Part shown: positions 28,753 through 39,482 of the stretch, piece by piece
How positions within the stretch are numbered: position 1 is the stretch's first letter
Layout: each line of letters begins with the position of its first letter
Source: Histomonas meleagridis
Taxonomy: Eukaryota > Parabasalia > Tritrichomonadida > Dientamoebidae
Assembly: GCA_020186115.1 (NCBI GenBank)
Contig: WSYJ01000025.1
Location: 124,001 to 188,000 of the forward strand
Reading direction: 5' to 3'
DNA length: 64,000 nucleotides
Position numbers and translations under genes: made by a program
The notes under the pieces: generated by a model
Seen by the model: the letters and a program-made list of their open reading frames with translations, nothing else
Told to the model about the DNA's origin: nothing
Databases searched by the model: none

Positions 28753-30578
28753 ATGCATAGAATTAAAAATATTATTTCCAAAGGAATTTATCACAAAGAT
28801 TTTCTTATTTCATTTGTTTTCTTTTTCACGCTGTCATTAGAAACATTCGTCAATGCAACAAATACACTCAATATATCTAATGAGACTGAATATAAAGACA
28901 GAGAGGAATATAAAAGTTAAACTCAATATCTTATGATATCTGGTATTAAGATTATTCAAAGTAGTGTTTCAGTACAAATTAATGAACCTATCACAACAAT
29001 TGAAGGAAGTGCACTAATACAGTAAATTCTATTGGAACAAATGTTTTTATAGGATGTTCAGGTCTAGAATTTATTAATGTATCAGATGAAAATAACAATT
29101 ATTATAACAGTGATAATGGTATTCTTTATGATTGGAATATCTCAACCCTTATTTGTTATCCAGCAGGAATTACAAATGAAACACTGTTACAATTATAGAA
29201 ACTTCTGCATTTTATGGATGTTGTTGGTTAAAAAATATAACAATTCCATGGTCAGTTACAATAATAAAAGAATTTGCATTTTATCAATGTAATAACTTGG
29301 AAATAGTTCTTATTGGAGAAAATGTGGAAATAATCAGTTCTAATGCATTCATATATTGCAAATCTTTAAAAAACATACCAATTCCTAAATCAGTAACATT
29401 CATTGGATCAGGTGTTTTTAAAGGATGTTCAAGTCTTCAATTTATCAATGTATCGAAAGAAAATAAAAATTATTCTAATAGTGATAATGGAGTACTTTAT
29501 GATAAAAACTTTACAACAATTGTTTGTTATCCAATAGGAATTACGAACAAAACATTTGAAATGCCAGAAACTGTTAATACAATCGGAAATTATGCATTTT
29601 CTGGATTTTTAATAACTAACTCGTTTGCATTTGGTTACTGTTTTAATTTAGAAACAGTTATTATTGGTGAAAATGTTAACACAATTGAGGGCCATGCATT
29701 TTTTGAATGTTATTTATTAACTAATATTACAATTCCTGATTCAGTAATATCAATTGGACCATCTGCATTTCAATATTGTGATAATTTGACAACAGTTATT
29801 ATTGGGAAAAATGTAACTTCAATTGGAGGTTCTGCATTTCAATGTAAAAATCTCAAATGTATTTATTTCACTGGATATCAACATCCAATAGAAATAGATC
29901 CCAATTCTTTTGTTGATACACCAGCGAAATATGTTATGACATCAGATTTATATCAAAACATAACATTTGGTAATCTTAGCGTATCCAAAGGTTCTTCAAT
30001 TGAAGATTGCGAAGCGTATCAATGGCCAACACATCCATTTACTAATTCCTTTTCTAATTCCGATACATTTACTAAGCCAAACACATTTTCTAATACACAT
30101 GCAATTACTAAATCGAACGCATTTACCAAGTCGAATACATTTGCAGACTTATCACATTTTCCAACAACATTTTCGTTTTCATATATATTAACGAAAACTT
30201 ATTCAATTACGCAAACATTAACATTACATAATAAATTTTCAACGCATTCATTCACCTTTACTTATACTGATTCAATATCGACATATATTAACTCTCAATT
30301 TATATATTACGAATATTCTATTTAGCAATATTCTACTTATTATTTCTATTATTCCAATTACTTTACTATATTTCCACAAACTAAAACACAAGAAAATCAA
30401 ATTCCGACAAATGTTTTAATTGGTATTATATGTGGTTCTGTTATCGTAATTTTATTGATTATTTGTAATCCGCAAAGGTCAAAATAATATTTCAAAATCA
30501 ACTTCTAATGTTCCATCTAAATCTTCTTCATATAATATATCAGAAAATGTTGACAAAGGAATCACTCTAATCTTATAA
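28753..30578 (+). pseudogene. BspA-like surface protein, many lesions
   Basis: Starts MHRIKNIISKGIYHKDF with a hydrophobic segment (LISFVFFFTLSLETFV), then a TAA at 28918 and several frame changes up to 29180. From 29180 to 30325 the frame is open and shows BspA repeats (VVIGENVNTIEGHAFFECY-type), a SKSNTF/FTKSNTF stalk and SNPNTF-like elements. A TAG at 30323-30325 separates this from an in-frame continuation containing a membrane helix (NVLIGIICGSVIVILLIIC) and, after another shift, a Ser-rich cytoplasmic tail. This is the normal layout of a type I BspA-like protein, broken at several points. Confidence 0.7.
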
Positions 30579-31209
30579 ATAATGAAACAGATAAATGGAT
30601 ATGATTTAAATAAAATGCTTCTAATGGTTCACAAAATAATCGCACTGAAAATATATGAAAGAACTCAGTTTAAACCTATTTAATATAAAATATTAAATAA
30701 ATGCTATTTAGTGAATTATCATATTTTAAAATCCCATTTTGAAATTTTTGGCAATTAAATGAAATAATGTCATACAAATAATATGAACATGATAAAATAT
30801 TCCATTTTAACTTTAACCAGGCTCCATGGTTCACAAGGCTGCCCATGGGCAAAATTGAATGGGGGTGGGCATCAACGATACACTCTGAAAAACAGGCAAT
30901 TTGGTGTGCAAGTTTGAATGGTATTCAAAATATTTATCGTTATTCTGAAAATTTGAGTATGCTTTGAATTTTTTTGGGTCCGAATATAAACGGTCACGTT
31001 TTCATAAAAATGACAAAAATCTATATATGGCCAATTAAGAAGTCAAAAAATCAATAAGTAATTTGTTTTACTAATTTTTTGGAAATCACTGTTTTGGGCT
31101 TAAGGAGAAGCCATAATAATTTGTTCTCTTTTGTAAATGATTATATTAATGCACTCCTTTAACTTTATTAAAAAAAATATTTTTCATTTAATATTTTTAT
31201 TTATAATAA
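30579..31209. other. Intergenic between convergent loci
   Basis: No gene seen. A slightly G-rich stretch lies at 30815-30880. Confidence 0.4.
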
Positions 31210-33348
31210 TTATTCCCAAACGAATTCCAATTGTAAATCCAAAAGTTCTTTTTGCATTTTTGTTGGCATTTCCAACATTCCAGCGAAAGCCATTAAAGCG
31301 TCACTTCGTTCTTTAATTCCTTCGGCCATATTTTTTTCCAAACTATTAACTTTTACTAAAGCCTTCATGTTCATAATGATTGTTGCCGGCAATACATTTT
31401 TCACGAAATCATTTCTATGCTTTAATCTTTCCGTGAATTCCTTAACCCTTAACTTGGAGAGAGGAATTAGTTCCGAAGCCTCGATTTCATTTAATGCCTT
31501 TTGATAAGCATCGATTTTATCGACGTTAAATAACCGAAATGCACAGCCGATACGTAATAAAGCTCTGAAATCTTCAAAAAGTTGCGGGTTTATGTCAATT
31601 TGATATTTTGACATTTCATTGTATGTCAAAATAATGTTCGGTACGATGTCATTGTTTATAAACCCTTGAATATATTGGCATAATTTTTTGCATTCAATTC
31701 TGATGACAGATGAATAATCTGGAATCAATCGATAAAACTTACTCGATTTTGTAAGCTGGTCTTGGAGTTCAGACTCTTTAGCAGCAGTTTCTAAGACTAA
31801 GTTTTGTTCGGAATAAATTAATATTTGTGAGATATATGACATTTCGGTTTGAGAATTAAAGATTATTTCCCCATTATCAACTTCAATGATTAGGTCTGAA
31901 ATCGCTTTAATTCGATCTGCTGATGAATCAATATATGATAAATATCGGATGGAATTTAAGGGACTAGCTTTAAATAGCTTTTTAGCATAGTCTAGTAATG
32001 GTGATTTAATGTTATTGTATAACAATTTGGAACTGATAAATTTGGTGATATGCATAATTAAAACTGAATGCAAATTGCATTGGATATTATTGCTATCATT
32101 TAAAAAGATTTCAGCAGCTTCTTCAAATTGACCAATTAACAATAAAATTTGGCCATGTAAAAATGGATTAGAAGAATCACTAAAAACTACATTCTTTTCA
32201 TGGAATTCATTCGAAATACTATTTAAGTCAGGATTAAGATGTAACATTAACCAAAGCCAATCTTCAATAGTGTTTATAACATCGTTTGATGGGATTATGC
32301 GGGAGCCCGTTAAAACCGCCAACGATAGAATTTTGAATGGATCTTGAGTGACAAGTGTGGCCTCCCTGTTAAGGGAGGACACCAAGGAATTATAACGTGA
32401 CTCGTCAAGCTCGTGGCCCATGCTTCGAAGCTTTAATGCTAGTATTACATCGTTATCAAAATCAGTACTATGTGCATTTGCATATTCAAGTGCGGAATTA
32501 ATTTCCCCACATCGCAAAGCATAATATATAACTGCCCAAGAACTTTGATAGAATTTGTGCCTTTGAATATTCAAATATCCTTGGATTGTTTGGATTATTC
32601 CAATTGTTCCTCCACGTTTAGCTTTACTAAGATTAGAGTTAACTTCAATTTGAATAAATCGTTTAGCTTTTTCTTCAAGGAATTCAAGGGACCCGGCAAT
32701 AATGTCACTTGGATATTTACGTAATGTATTCAGAATAATAAATATGTCACAATATGGTTTTTGAAGCTCGCCGAGGTAAGAAAACAAAGGAGAGGAAACA
32801 GTCTCCAAAAAGCCTTCAAGTATATCGTTAGGATTACTTGTTAAAGCAATAATAAACGAATTAGCAGAAGATGTAAGTTCCATTTTGGTGCCTTCAAGAA
32901 CTTTCCCTTCAATTTGATTGACAGGAACAGCAATAGATGATTGCTCAACACTTTCATGATGACCTTGTATATAATTTTGTAAATTTTCATTGAAGAAATT
33001 CTGAAATTGCTTATGCGTAATTTGGTGTACATTAGTTATGGAAGATACAATTGATGTTTGATAACATTCTTGGCTTCTATCGCTAAATGATAAATAATTA
33101 TCTTCTTCGACAGTTTCAATTTTTAGATTTCGCAGAATTTCAGCTGAACGAGGAAAGTCCTCATTGCCTGCAAGGAAATGTTGCCCTTTACGAATTGCAT
33201 CATCATTATTTTGATCTTTTTGAATCATCCTTGTAGAATGAATAATATCTGTAAGAGGCATCTGTATTTGAAACTGTGATAATGTTTCAAGTCGCATAGA
33301 TCTTGAAAGAATATCATCAAGTTGGCTTTCATCAAAACGACCCTCCAT
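31210..33348 (-). CDS. Nucleoporin Nup93/Nic96 family
   Basis: A 712-residue, almost wholly alpha-helical protein. Motifs recognisable from Nup93/Nic96 are SSWAVIYYALRCGEINSALE (animal WALIYYCLRCGDLxAALE), TIEDWLWLMLHLN and the C-terminal LLDLQLEFVW. This is the linker nucleoporin that joins inner-ring elements of the nuclear pore. The N-terminal 150 residues are polar with weak coiled coil, as in the family. Length is slightly below the usual 820. The start at 33348 is supported by two M3-like elements just upstream. Confidence 0.8.
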   Translation of the reverse strand: MEGRFDESQLDDILSRSMRLETLSQFQIQMPLTDIIHSTRMIQKDQNNDDAIRKGQHFLAGNEDFPRSAEILRNLKIETVEEDNYLSFSDRSQECYQTSIVSSITNVHQITHKQFQNFFNENLQNYIQGHHESVEQSSIAVPVNQIEGKVLEGTKMELTSSANSFIIALTSNPNDILEGFLETVSSPLFSYLGELQKPYCDIFIILNTLRKYPSDIIAGSLEFLEEKAKRFIQIEVNSNLSKAKRGGTIGIIQTIQGYLNIQRHKFYQSSWAVIYYALRCGEINSALEYANAHSTDFDNDVILALKLRSMGHELDESRYNSLVSSLNREATLVTQDPFKILSLAVLTGSRIIPSNDVINTIEDWLWLMLHLNPDLNSISNEFHEKNVVFSDSSNPFLHGQILLLIGQFEEAAEIFLNDSNNIQCNLHSVLIMHITKFISSKLLYNNIKSPLLDYAKKLFKASPLNSIRYLSYIDSSADRIKAISDLIIEVDNGEIIFNSQTEMSYISQILIYSEQNLVLETAAKESELQDQLTKSSKFYRLIPDYSSVIRIECKKLCQYIQGFINNDIVPNIILTYNEMSKYQIDINPQLFEDFRALLRIGCAFRLFNVDKIDAYQKALNEIEASELIPLSKLRVKEFTERLKHRNDFVKNVLPATIIMNMKALVKVNSLEKNMAEGIKERSDALMAFAGMLEMPTKMQKELLDLQLEFVWE

Positions 33349-33367
33349 CGCTGAAGCCTCTAATGTT

Positions 33368-33373
33368 AACGGT
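33368..33373 (-). promoter_or_regulatory. M3-like element, proximal
   Basis: AACGGT on plus (ACCGTT in sense), 19 nt before the Nup93 ATG. Confidence 0.5.
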
Positions 33374-33382
33374 CGCGTATTA

Positions 33383-33388
33383 AACGGT
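33383..33388 (-). promoter_or_regulatory. M3-like element, distal
   Basis: A second AACGGT in the same orientation, 15 nt from the first. Doubling is seen clearly only at this gene. Confidence 0.45.
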
Positions 33389-33630
33389 TTCTCATGTTGT
33401 AGTTGCAGATGAAAAAAGACTGAAGTTAAATCGTGAAATAAAATATATATTGGAATTATTCACTAAAATGCTAAAATAAATTCAATTTTATATAATTGGA
33501 TTCAAATTTTAGCAGTTTATCTTAGAATCAGATTAACTTAATTTGATGCTCAAAAACTGTTGATAATACTTTTGATGCTCATAAAGTAAACATAATATAG
33601 CAAAAATTTTTAAGTTAAATAATTACAGTT

Positions 33631-34145
33631 TTATTCAGTATGTTCGCTTTCATCTTCTTCCTCCTTCAAAATAATATCTTTTTTCCTTTTTTTGAACCAA
33701 AGTGTAAAAATGAGATACATAGTTGTGACTAATATGTGAAAGCATGATGTTACAACACCTAAAATTCCCGCAAAAAAGAAAACAATTATTGCCATTAAAA
33801 TATTAAACAGAAAATTTGACCATACACCATAACCAATCTATGTGTTAGAAACTAAAAATACGGTTTTTTTGTTTTTTTCAAGAGGAAGAAAATATCTGAC
33901 GAATAAAATAAAACAAATAAATATGATAACAATACTGTCAACAACACTACCTAAACGTAGGTTTGTGATTCCAGATGTGAGTTCTAATTCAGGGAAAAGT
34001 GATCTATTTGAAATAATTAGACTGTTGTTAAAAACTAAACAAACAAATGAATTCTGTGCGTTAGAAAGAAAGCATACACCGATGTTACAATAAGAGCAAT
34101 AAGTGATAATCCAAATAAAACATCTAAGATTTTGGGGATTATCAT
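33631..34145 (-). CDS. Four-helix membrane protein gene with 23-24-nt introns
   Basis: The minus strand from ATG 34145 to TAA 33631 is broken by stops unless short segments are removed: 34077-34054 (24 nt, GTATGC ... TCTAACGCACAG), 34044-34022 (23 nt, GTTTGT ... TTAACAACAG) and 33861-33838 (24 nt, GTATTT ... TCTAACACATAG). All have trichomonad-type 5' GTATNN-like and 3' TAAC...AG signals. Removal leaves 444 nt, exactly 148 codons, for a 147-residue protein with four hydrophobic helices: VLFGLSLIALIVTSV; VVDSIVIIFICFILFVRYF; FLFNILMAIIVFFFAGILG; CFHILVTTMYLIFTLWF. A basic-then-acidic cytoplasmic tail follows (KKRKKDIILKEEEDESEHTE). The layout is tetraspan/MARVEL-like; function unknown. Confidence 0.7.
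33838..33861 (-). other. Candidate 24-nt intron
   Basis: In sense it begins GTATTTTTAG and ends TTTCTAACACATAG. It contains the in-frame TAG that would otherwise end the protein, and its removal restores the frame (ACC|ATT). The branch-type CTAAC is 5 nt before the final AG-containing triplet, as in short T. vaginalis introns. Confidence 0.75.
34022..34044 (-). other. Candidate 23-nt intron
   Basis: In sense GTTTGTTTAG ... TTAACAACAG. Its removal is needed to change frame between the first helix and the second exon. It may instead be the 3' part of one 56-nt intron that starts at 34077. Confidence 0.6.
34054..34077 (-). other. Candidate 24-nt intron
   Basis: In sense GTATGCTTTC ... TCTAACGCACAG. 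It matches the consensus best of the three. Removal does not change the frame, so coding evidence alone does not demand it. Confidence 0.6.
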
Positions 34146-34812
34146 TTTTGCAAATTTATTCAAAAAATTGATTGTGTTATATGAAAAAGTTTAAATATCC
34201 CGAAAGTCAAAAACGATTATTTGTTATTGAATTTATTTGTTCAAACAAGATGCAATTGTAGATGCCCATTTCAGACTTAAGCTAATGTTCGTATCGCTCT
34301 CAGGTAACAAAATACGGACGTTGCTTCCTTGTTTTGCAATGCTATATAACAAACTTTGGATGGTATAATATGAATAAGTTGAAGTGACTTAACGTCTTTT
34401 TTCTTGTTTTTTCCTATTCTCATGGAGATAATAAGGTATTATCACAGATAAAAGCAGTACTGCTCAAGGTAAACATGTTATACTTATTTAAAAATTAAAA
34501 TATCTTTCTTTTGCTTTTTGGAAAAATAATGCATTTTTACTGTAATATCTTTCGATTAATATAATATTTACTTTCCTTGCAATGCGTTTGTTATTTGGAT
34601 AAATATTTTGTTAAGACAATAAATGCTTTAAGAAATATATAACAACGTTGTAAGAAAAAAAAGTGGAAGAAATCTTTCTTGTTATTTATATATATATATA
34701 TACATCTTTGACTAAAAATTAGTTCATTAAAAATTCCATAAAGCTTTATTTTTGTTTTGTTAATTTTTTTAAGATCATGTAAATTAAAAAGTGACGCTTT
34801 GGTCGCCTAAAA
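34146..34812. other. Intergenic between divergent genes
   Basis: No gene seen. A TATATA run lies near 34687-34702. No ACCGTT element is near either start. Confidence 0.4.
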
Positions 34813-35289
34813 ATGAAGAAAAAGCTTACTGAAGAAGAATGTAAAAATTTATTCGAGCAAAAACTTAAAGACCTTCATGAAGATCTAGGAGACGAAAACA
34901 CTAATTTTGTTGAAACTTTTTCGATGAATTTTTCAAGATCACCAGATCTTACAGGTGATTACGAACAAGAGTTTTTGACATTAGCGCTCGAAGGTGTAAC
35001 TGAAGCAAAGGAAATTATGCTTAAAAATAAAATCCTAATTGAGCGTCCTCCAGATATGTTTGCAGAGATGGTTCGTACTGATGAAGAATTGCAACGAATC
35101 AGAGATAGCCTTGATGAGCAAAGGCAGAAGAAGGAAAAGATATTATCTCGAAAGCAGCAATCCAGAGAACTGAAAGAAAAGCCTAAGAAGCAAAATAAGC
35201 AAAAGCGACCAGGAATGGTTATGAAGAAAGATGTAAGCAAAAAACAACAGAAGCGTGACAAACAACGACAAAGGCAAAGACAGCTTTAA
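34813..35289 (+). CDS. EBP2: rRNA-processing protein Ebp2 family
   Basis: A 158-residue protein. The Ebp2 core is clear: DYEQEFLTLALEGVTEAKEI, then ERPPDMFAEMVRTDEELQRI (family: RPDDFFAEMVKSDEHMxKV), followed by a basic coiled coil and a Lys/Arg/Gln-rich tail (KKQQKRDKQRQRQRQ) suited to nucleolar RNA binding. Ebp2 acts in 27S pre-rRNA processing and 60S assembly. The protein is shorter than yeast or human Ebp2 because the N-terminal acidic region is nearly absent. Confidence 0.85.
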   Translation: MKKKLTEEECKNLFEQKLKDLHEDLGDENTNFVETFSMNFSRSPDLTGDYEQEFLTLALEGVTEAKEIMLKNKILIERPPDMFAEMVRTDEELQRIRDSLDEQRQKKEKILSRKQQSRELKEKPKKQNKQKRPGMVMKKDVSKKQQKRDKQRQRQRQL

Positions 35290-35653
35290 TATTATTTCTC
35301 AATCAATAAATATAAATCTTGTAAAACCCAACAATTTTTCTTATAAAAAATTGAAACTATTGCCTTTTTTATAAGAAAAATTCATACATGTGAAAATATG
35401 CAATGTTATAACAAATATACATTTTCATTTTTTTTCAAATATATCGCGAATCAGCTTATAACAGCTCTTATAATTCTCTCCTGAAAAAGTATCAAAAAAT
35501 AAAAACATCAAAATGATCATTTAATTTTGGGATGTACAGTCAAATGAAGAATCATTACCAACCAAAGCATCAAATAAGAACCATAACATATACTTTATTT
35601 AGTTTTTAGAATGAACAAAAATTTTGTACTTGACATCATTATATTTAGATGAA
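35290..35653. other. Intergenic
   Basis: No gene seen between these convergent genes. Confidence 0.4.
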
Positions 35654-36121
35654 TTAAAAAATATCTGAGTGATTATTTTTTGTTAAAAAAGGAAATGGCT
35701 TTAATGCTCTATATCCACTTCCATCTGCTGGTCCAACAATCTGGAATGATATTAAAATACAATCAACAAAGTATCCGAACAAAAACATTCCGCACGTAAA
35801 AAGCTTAAGAATTCCATATGTATAATATCCGAGATAAAATCTGTCAACTCCAAAAAATCCAAAGAAAAAAGATAATAAAACAGCTAATCCATAATGTGCA
35901 CCATTTTGATTTGGACACCATTTCTGTATTGTAAATGTGCGATTTCCATCACAAATAACATCGTCAAAAACTTCACATGTTTGATTCCAATAATAATTTT
36001 TCAAGCAGTGTTCCTTTGCCCAAGTAATATTTGATGGGTCTCCATCTTCGCATTTATATTGCCAACTATATAAGTCTGTACATTCTTTTGATTTTCCGAA
36101 TACGAACAACAAGTAAAACAT
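35654..36121 (-). CDS. TM2-domain membrane protein
   Basis: A 155-residue protein. The N-terminus MFYLLFVFG is a short signal-like segment. A Cys-rich lumenal part follows (CTDLYSWQYKCEDG, HCLKNYYWNQTCEVF, ICDGNR, KWCPNQNG; two or three N-glycosylation sites). The TM2 domain at residues 75-135 has two helices around the hallmark FFGVDRFYLGY. The plan is that of TM2D family proteins, found on the surface or in secretory membranes and of uncertain function. The frame is intact. Confidence 0.85.
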   Translation of the reverse strand: MFYLLFVFGKSKECTDLYSWQYKCEDGDPSNITWAKEHCLKNYYWNQTCEVFDDVICDGNRTFTIQKWCPNQNGAHYGLAVLLSFFFGFFGVDRFYLGYYTYGILKLFTCGMFLFGYFVDCILISFQIVGPADGSGYRALKPFPFLTKNNHSDIF

Positions 36122-36744
36122 AATTCATTTTCATATAACATTTCACATGATAACGATTATAATGAATTTAAATATTTGTCAAAAATAAAATTTTAATATT
36201 TCATGAAATTTGTCTAAAAAAATTCAAAATTTTGATATTTTAAATAAATATCTATAGCGTGTTAATATATTTTTTTATTATGAAGAAATTTCAATTATTT
36301 GAAAATGAGAACAGTTGAACTGTTCATAAGCATCAAATAAGACACTTACACACACTGACTCAAACTAAGATCTAAATAAGACAGTCGTAACAGCGAGTAA
36401 TGGAATGTCGTTTAAAAGGAAAATAAAAATTTTATTAGAATTTATAAATTCTCATTATTGTGATTTTCAACAAATTGGAATTCGATATTAGTAAATCCAT
36501 TTTATGTTAGGTTCTTTCTTACAAATCAAACTGAATTCCGTTAACAAAAATTTCATTTCGAAATGGGTATCAATTATCGAAAGAAGATACTTTATTGTTT
36601 CAAAACAACGAAGTACTTCAACTCATAGAAAAAAGACATAAGATAAGAAACAATTTTCAACCTTATAAAGTAATTAAAAAATCTGATGAAAAATATACCA
36701 ATTTCGCGTTTAAACATTAATATTGATATATATCATTAACTGTC
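36122..36744. other. Intergenic
   Basis: No gene recognised. Confidence 0.35.
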
Positions 36745-37097
36745 AAACAAACAAACGAATGGAAAAAGATTTTCTTTGAAACCAAAAACATATTAAAGTT
36801 AATGAATGGTGGTAATGAATTCTTTCGTATGGATACTATTACCGATATTCTTCAAACTTTGGATTTAATTGAAAATTCGATGCAAGACATTGTAGAAATA
36901 ATTTCAGTATACTTTAGATTGTGTTACGGAGAAGTTCCTTCAAAGGCATTATGGACGCCGGCAATTACTTAGTTTGTTTGGCATCAGATCCCGGCGAATT
37001 TGTTGTGATAATCAAAAACTTGTCTGAAATAGGAATATATTTGATGAGTTACAACGCACCAAATAACAAATATTCAATCGATGATTTAATTATCTGA
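36745..37097 (+). pseudogene. Unidentified coding remnant, one frameshift
   Basis: One frame reads EWKKIFFETKNILKLMNGGN, then FFRMDTITDILQTLDLIENS up to LCYGEVPSKALW. After a one-base shift near 36960 another frame reads GNYLVCLASDPGEFVVIIKN up to NNKYSIDDLII-stop. Both look like protein rather than chance, but I do not recognise the family. Confidence 0.35.
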
Positions 37098-37481
37098 AAT
37101 TCTATGTTTGTATTTGATAGCGCTTTAGAAGTTTTGGTGCGTTGTAAAAGAAAATTCTTGATGATCCAATGGACACTTTCTTATTTTGGTGTGAATTTAA
37201 CAACACGCGTTGTTGAATAATGCATAATAGCAAATAGTTTGGCATGAATTTTTATGATATTTAAATTTATATTTAAAATTTATGAATAATTCTCAAAAAG
37301 AGAAACATATTTTATTAATTGAATGAACACATTTTATGTTTCTTGTGTTGCATGTAACGTGCTCAGTAATTGGCTTCCGAATTCACACGCAAAACTCATA
37401 TCACTCGAAACGTGACCCGTCACATTCACCGAAAACTTAAACGGTCAAAATGAAAGTTCTTGAGGGGGTTTAGTGAATTAA
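37098..37481. other. Intergenic
   Basis: No gene seen. Confidence 0.4.
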
Positions 37482-38807
37482 TTATACGTCAACTTCTGAT
37501 TGAGGACGTACGTCATCCATGACGAGGTAATTGTCTTCATCAGAAAGGACGAGAGGAGCCGTTACAATTCTTGATCGTGCTTGGTTCTGCCAGTTAGATG
37601 CGTCGTAAAGGTTATTTGTGTAGTTGTAGATAAGTTCCTTTACGTATGCGTTCTTGCCCAGTCCGCCGTGGTTGAAGTCGCTGGCGGAGTTCTTGAAGTC
37701 GTAGCAGATCAATGCCTTATCAGCAGCCCAATTCTTGCAGCCCCATTCTGGTCCCTTTGAAGGAACTGTGCCATCACCAGATGTGTAGAGGTTGATTGGG
37801 TCACTGTCGTAGCCATTTTCAAAGCTAAGGCCAATCAATGTTTGGATATATGAATTGTATATCATTAATAATGGAACTCCTGGATCAGCTGGAGCAACTT
37901 TAGAGATCTCAAGGTTCTTGTTGAGCATCTTGATTGAGTCTCCAACTAATTTCTGATGATCAATGAAGAATTGCGCAACTGATTCTGGGCCTAATTTGGT
38001 GCCGTCCTCTGTGATAATGATTGTATCGCCTTTGAAGACAACATGGTTTGGATATAAGACATGAACACATGGCATATTCATGATTGCATTCTTGATAGAT
38101 TCATCTTGAAGGAAGGTGGCAATTGGGAATTGTTGAGACCATGAAACTGGAAGTGTATCACCGGCGCCTGCAAATGCTGGTGCTAAGAATATTGCTTTGT
38201 CGATGTACTTATTCTTCCATGCTGTTGTGATTTCGGGTGTGTTACCTAAGAATTGGGAAAGCATCATGCCACCAAGTGAATAACCTAAGACAGTGACCTT
38301 TTGTTTGCTGACGGAATATGCCTTTTCACAAAGAGCTTTAAGATCGGTGAAGAATGTTGTATGTCTTAAGCCGGCAACAGCGAGTCTCCAATCGTACGGT
38401 GCTCCGAATAAGTTCTTTTGTACTTCATAACCCTTATCTAAAAGATAATCAATTAATGAGTCAAATGATTCCATAACTTTGATACCAAAGACATCAATTA
38501 CCTTTCTGATACCTTCTACACCTCCATAATCGTGTGGGTGAAGATCTAATTTCGGCTTGTTTGATATTATGCCCTTATCGTTATCATAATAACCTTCAAG
38601 AATTTCGAACAAACAGTTGTATAAAGGTGGAATTACATATGCTGCGTCAACCCAAACTACTTCGTCGTTTAATGATGTAGCACAATACCAGTATTTTGTG
38701 TCGAAATCTTCAGTTGTTCCATAAATTTGTGAACCATAAAGTCCAGGCATGAGAATCAATGGTTTAAGTTCTTCGCATAGAGCGTATGCTGCGAGGAGCG
38801 CAAACAT
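37482..38807 (-). CDS. LCAT-like phospholipid acyltransferase/lipase
   Basis: A 441-residue protein beginning MFALLAAYALCEELKPLILM, with a signal peptide cleaved near residue 12. The fold is LCAT (lecithin:cholesterol acyltransferase): PLILMPGLYGSQIYGT, PYDWRLA and the nucleophile elbow VTVLGYSLGGMM (Ser). The acid is in YTSGDGTVPS (Asp) and the base in DFNHGGL (His), so the triad is complete. These enzymes transfer or release acyl chains from phospholipids at the cell surface or in the secretory pathway. The gene is richer in G and C than its neighbours, which suggests strong expression. Confidence 0.9.
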   Translation of the reverse strand: MFALLAAYALCEELKPLILMPGLYGSQIYGTTEDFDTKYWYCATSLNDEVVWVDAAYVIPPLYNCLFEILEGYYDNDKGIISNKPKLDLHPHDYGGVEGIRKVIDVFGIKVMESFDSLIDYLLDKGYEVQKNLFGAPYDWRLAVAGLRHTTFFTDLKALCEKAYSVSKQKVTVLGYSLGGMMLSQFLGNTPEITTAWKNKYIDKAIFLAPAFAGAGDTLPVSWSQQFPIATFLQDESIKNAIMNMPCVHVLYPNHVVFKGDTIIITEDGTKLGPESVAQFFIDHQKLVGDSIKMLNKNLEISKVAPADPGVPLLMIYNSYIQTLIGLSFENGYDSDPINLYTSGDGTVPSKGPEWGCKNWAADKALICYDFKNSASDFNHGGLGKNAYVKELIYNYTNNLYDASNWQNQARSRIVTAPLVLSDEDNYLVMDDVRPQSEVDV

Positions 38808-39482
38808 CGGTTTGAAATCGTGCTGTATTGAAAATGCAGAAAGTGTAAAAAGTTAACCTTTTTTGGTCAAATAGGTTTATTTCATTTTGTTTAAGGAGTA
38901 TGCAATATTTTTTCTGGATATAGATTTTATTTTATCTAATTATAATATTTTCCAAATTAATTCAAAGTATTTAGAATAGATTATGAGAAAAATAAGTTTT
39001 TATAAAAATGGATATTTGTGGTGGTTATGGCGTTGCCGTCAATTTGACATGATGGTTTAAATTTGAATACTGGATTTGTGGCACTCAAAAATTTTGTGTA
39101 ATAAAAACAGGTTTATCTCTATTATCTCTAATTTCTATCATTGTTGATTGAAAATATGTATGATATTATTTGTGCGTGTTTCAGTAAATGAATATATAAT
39201 GATATTTTTAATTAGAATTTCGTAATTTTATGTTTTCATTCCAATTATTCAATTTTCAGTGCTCTATCGTAGTCACAGTATAAGTTGTGTCTGATTTATT
39301 AGTTTGATGTGCGGGAGATTTATTCCTTTTTCTTTATAATATTTGTTAATAACTTGTCAAGAATAAATATTTTTTTGTATAAGTATTGGTCAAAAAAAAA
39401 TGTCAATTGATATTTTTATCACATTATCAAATATTATTTTAAAAAACAAAAAATACTTGATAAAGATTAAGATGATAGGTTT
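38808..39482. other. Intergenic
   Basis: No gene seen in this 675-nt stretch. Confidence 0.4.
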
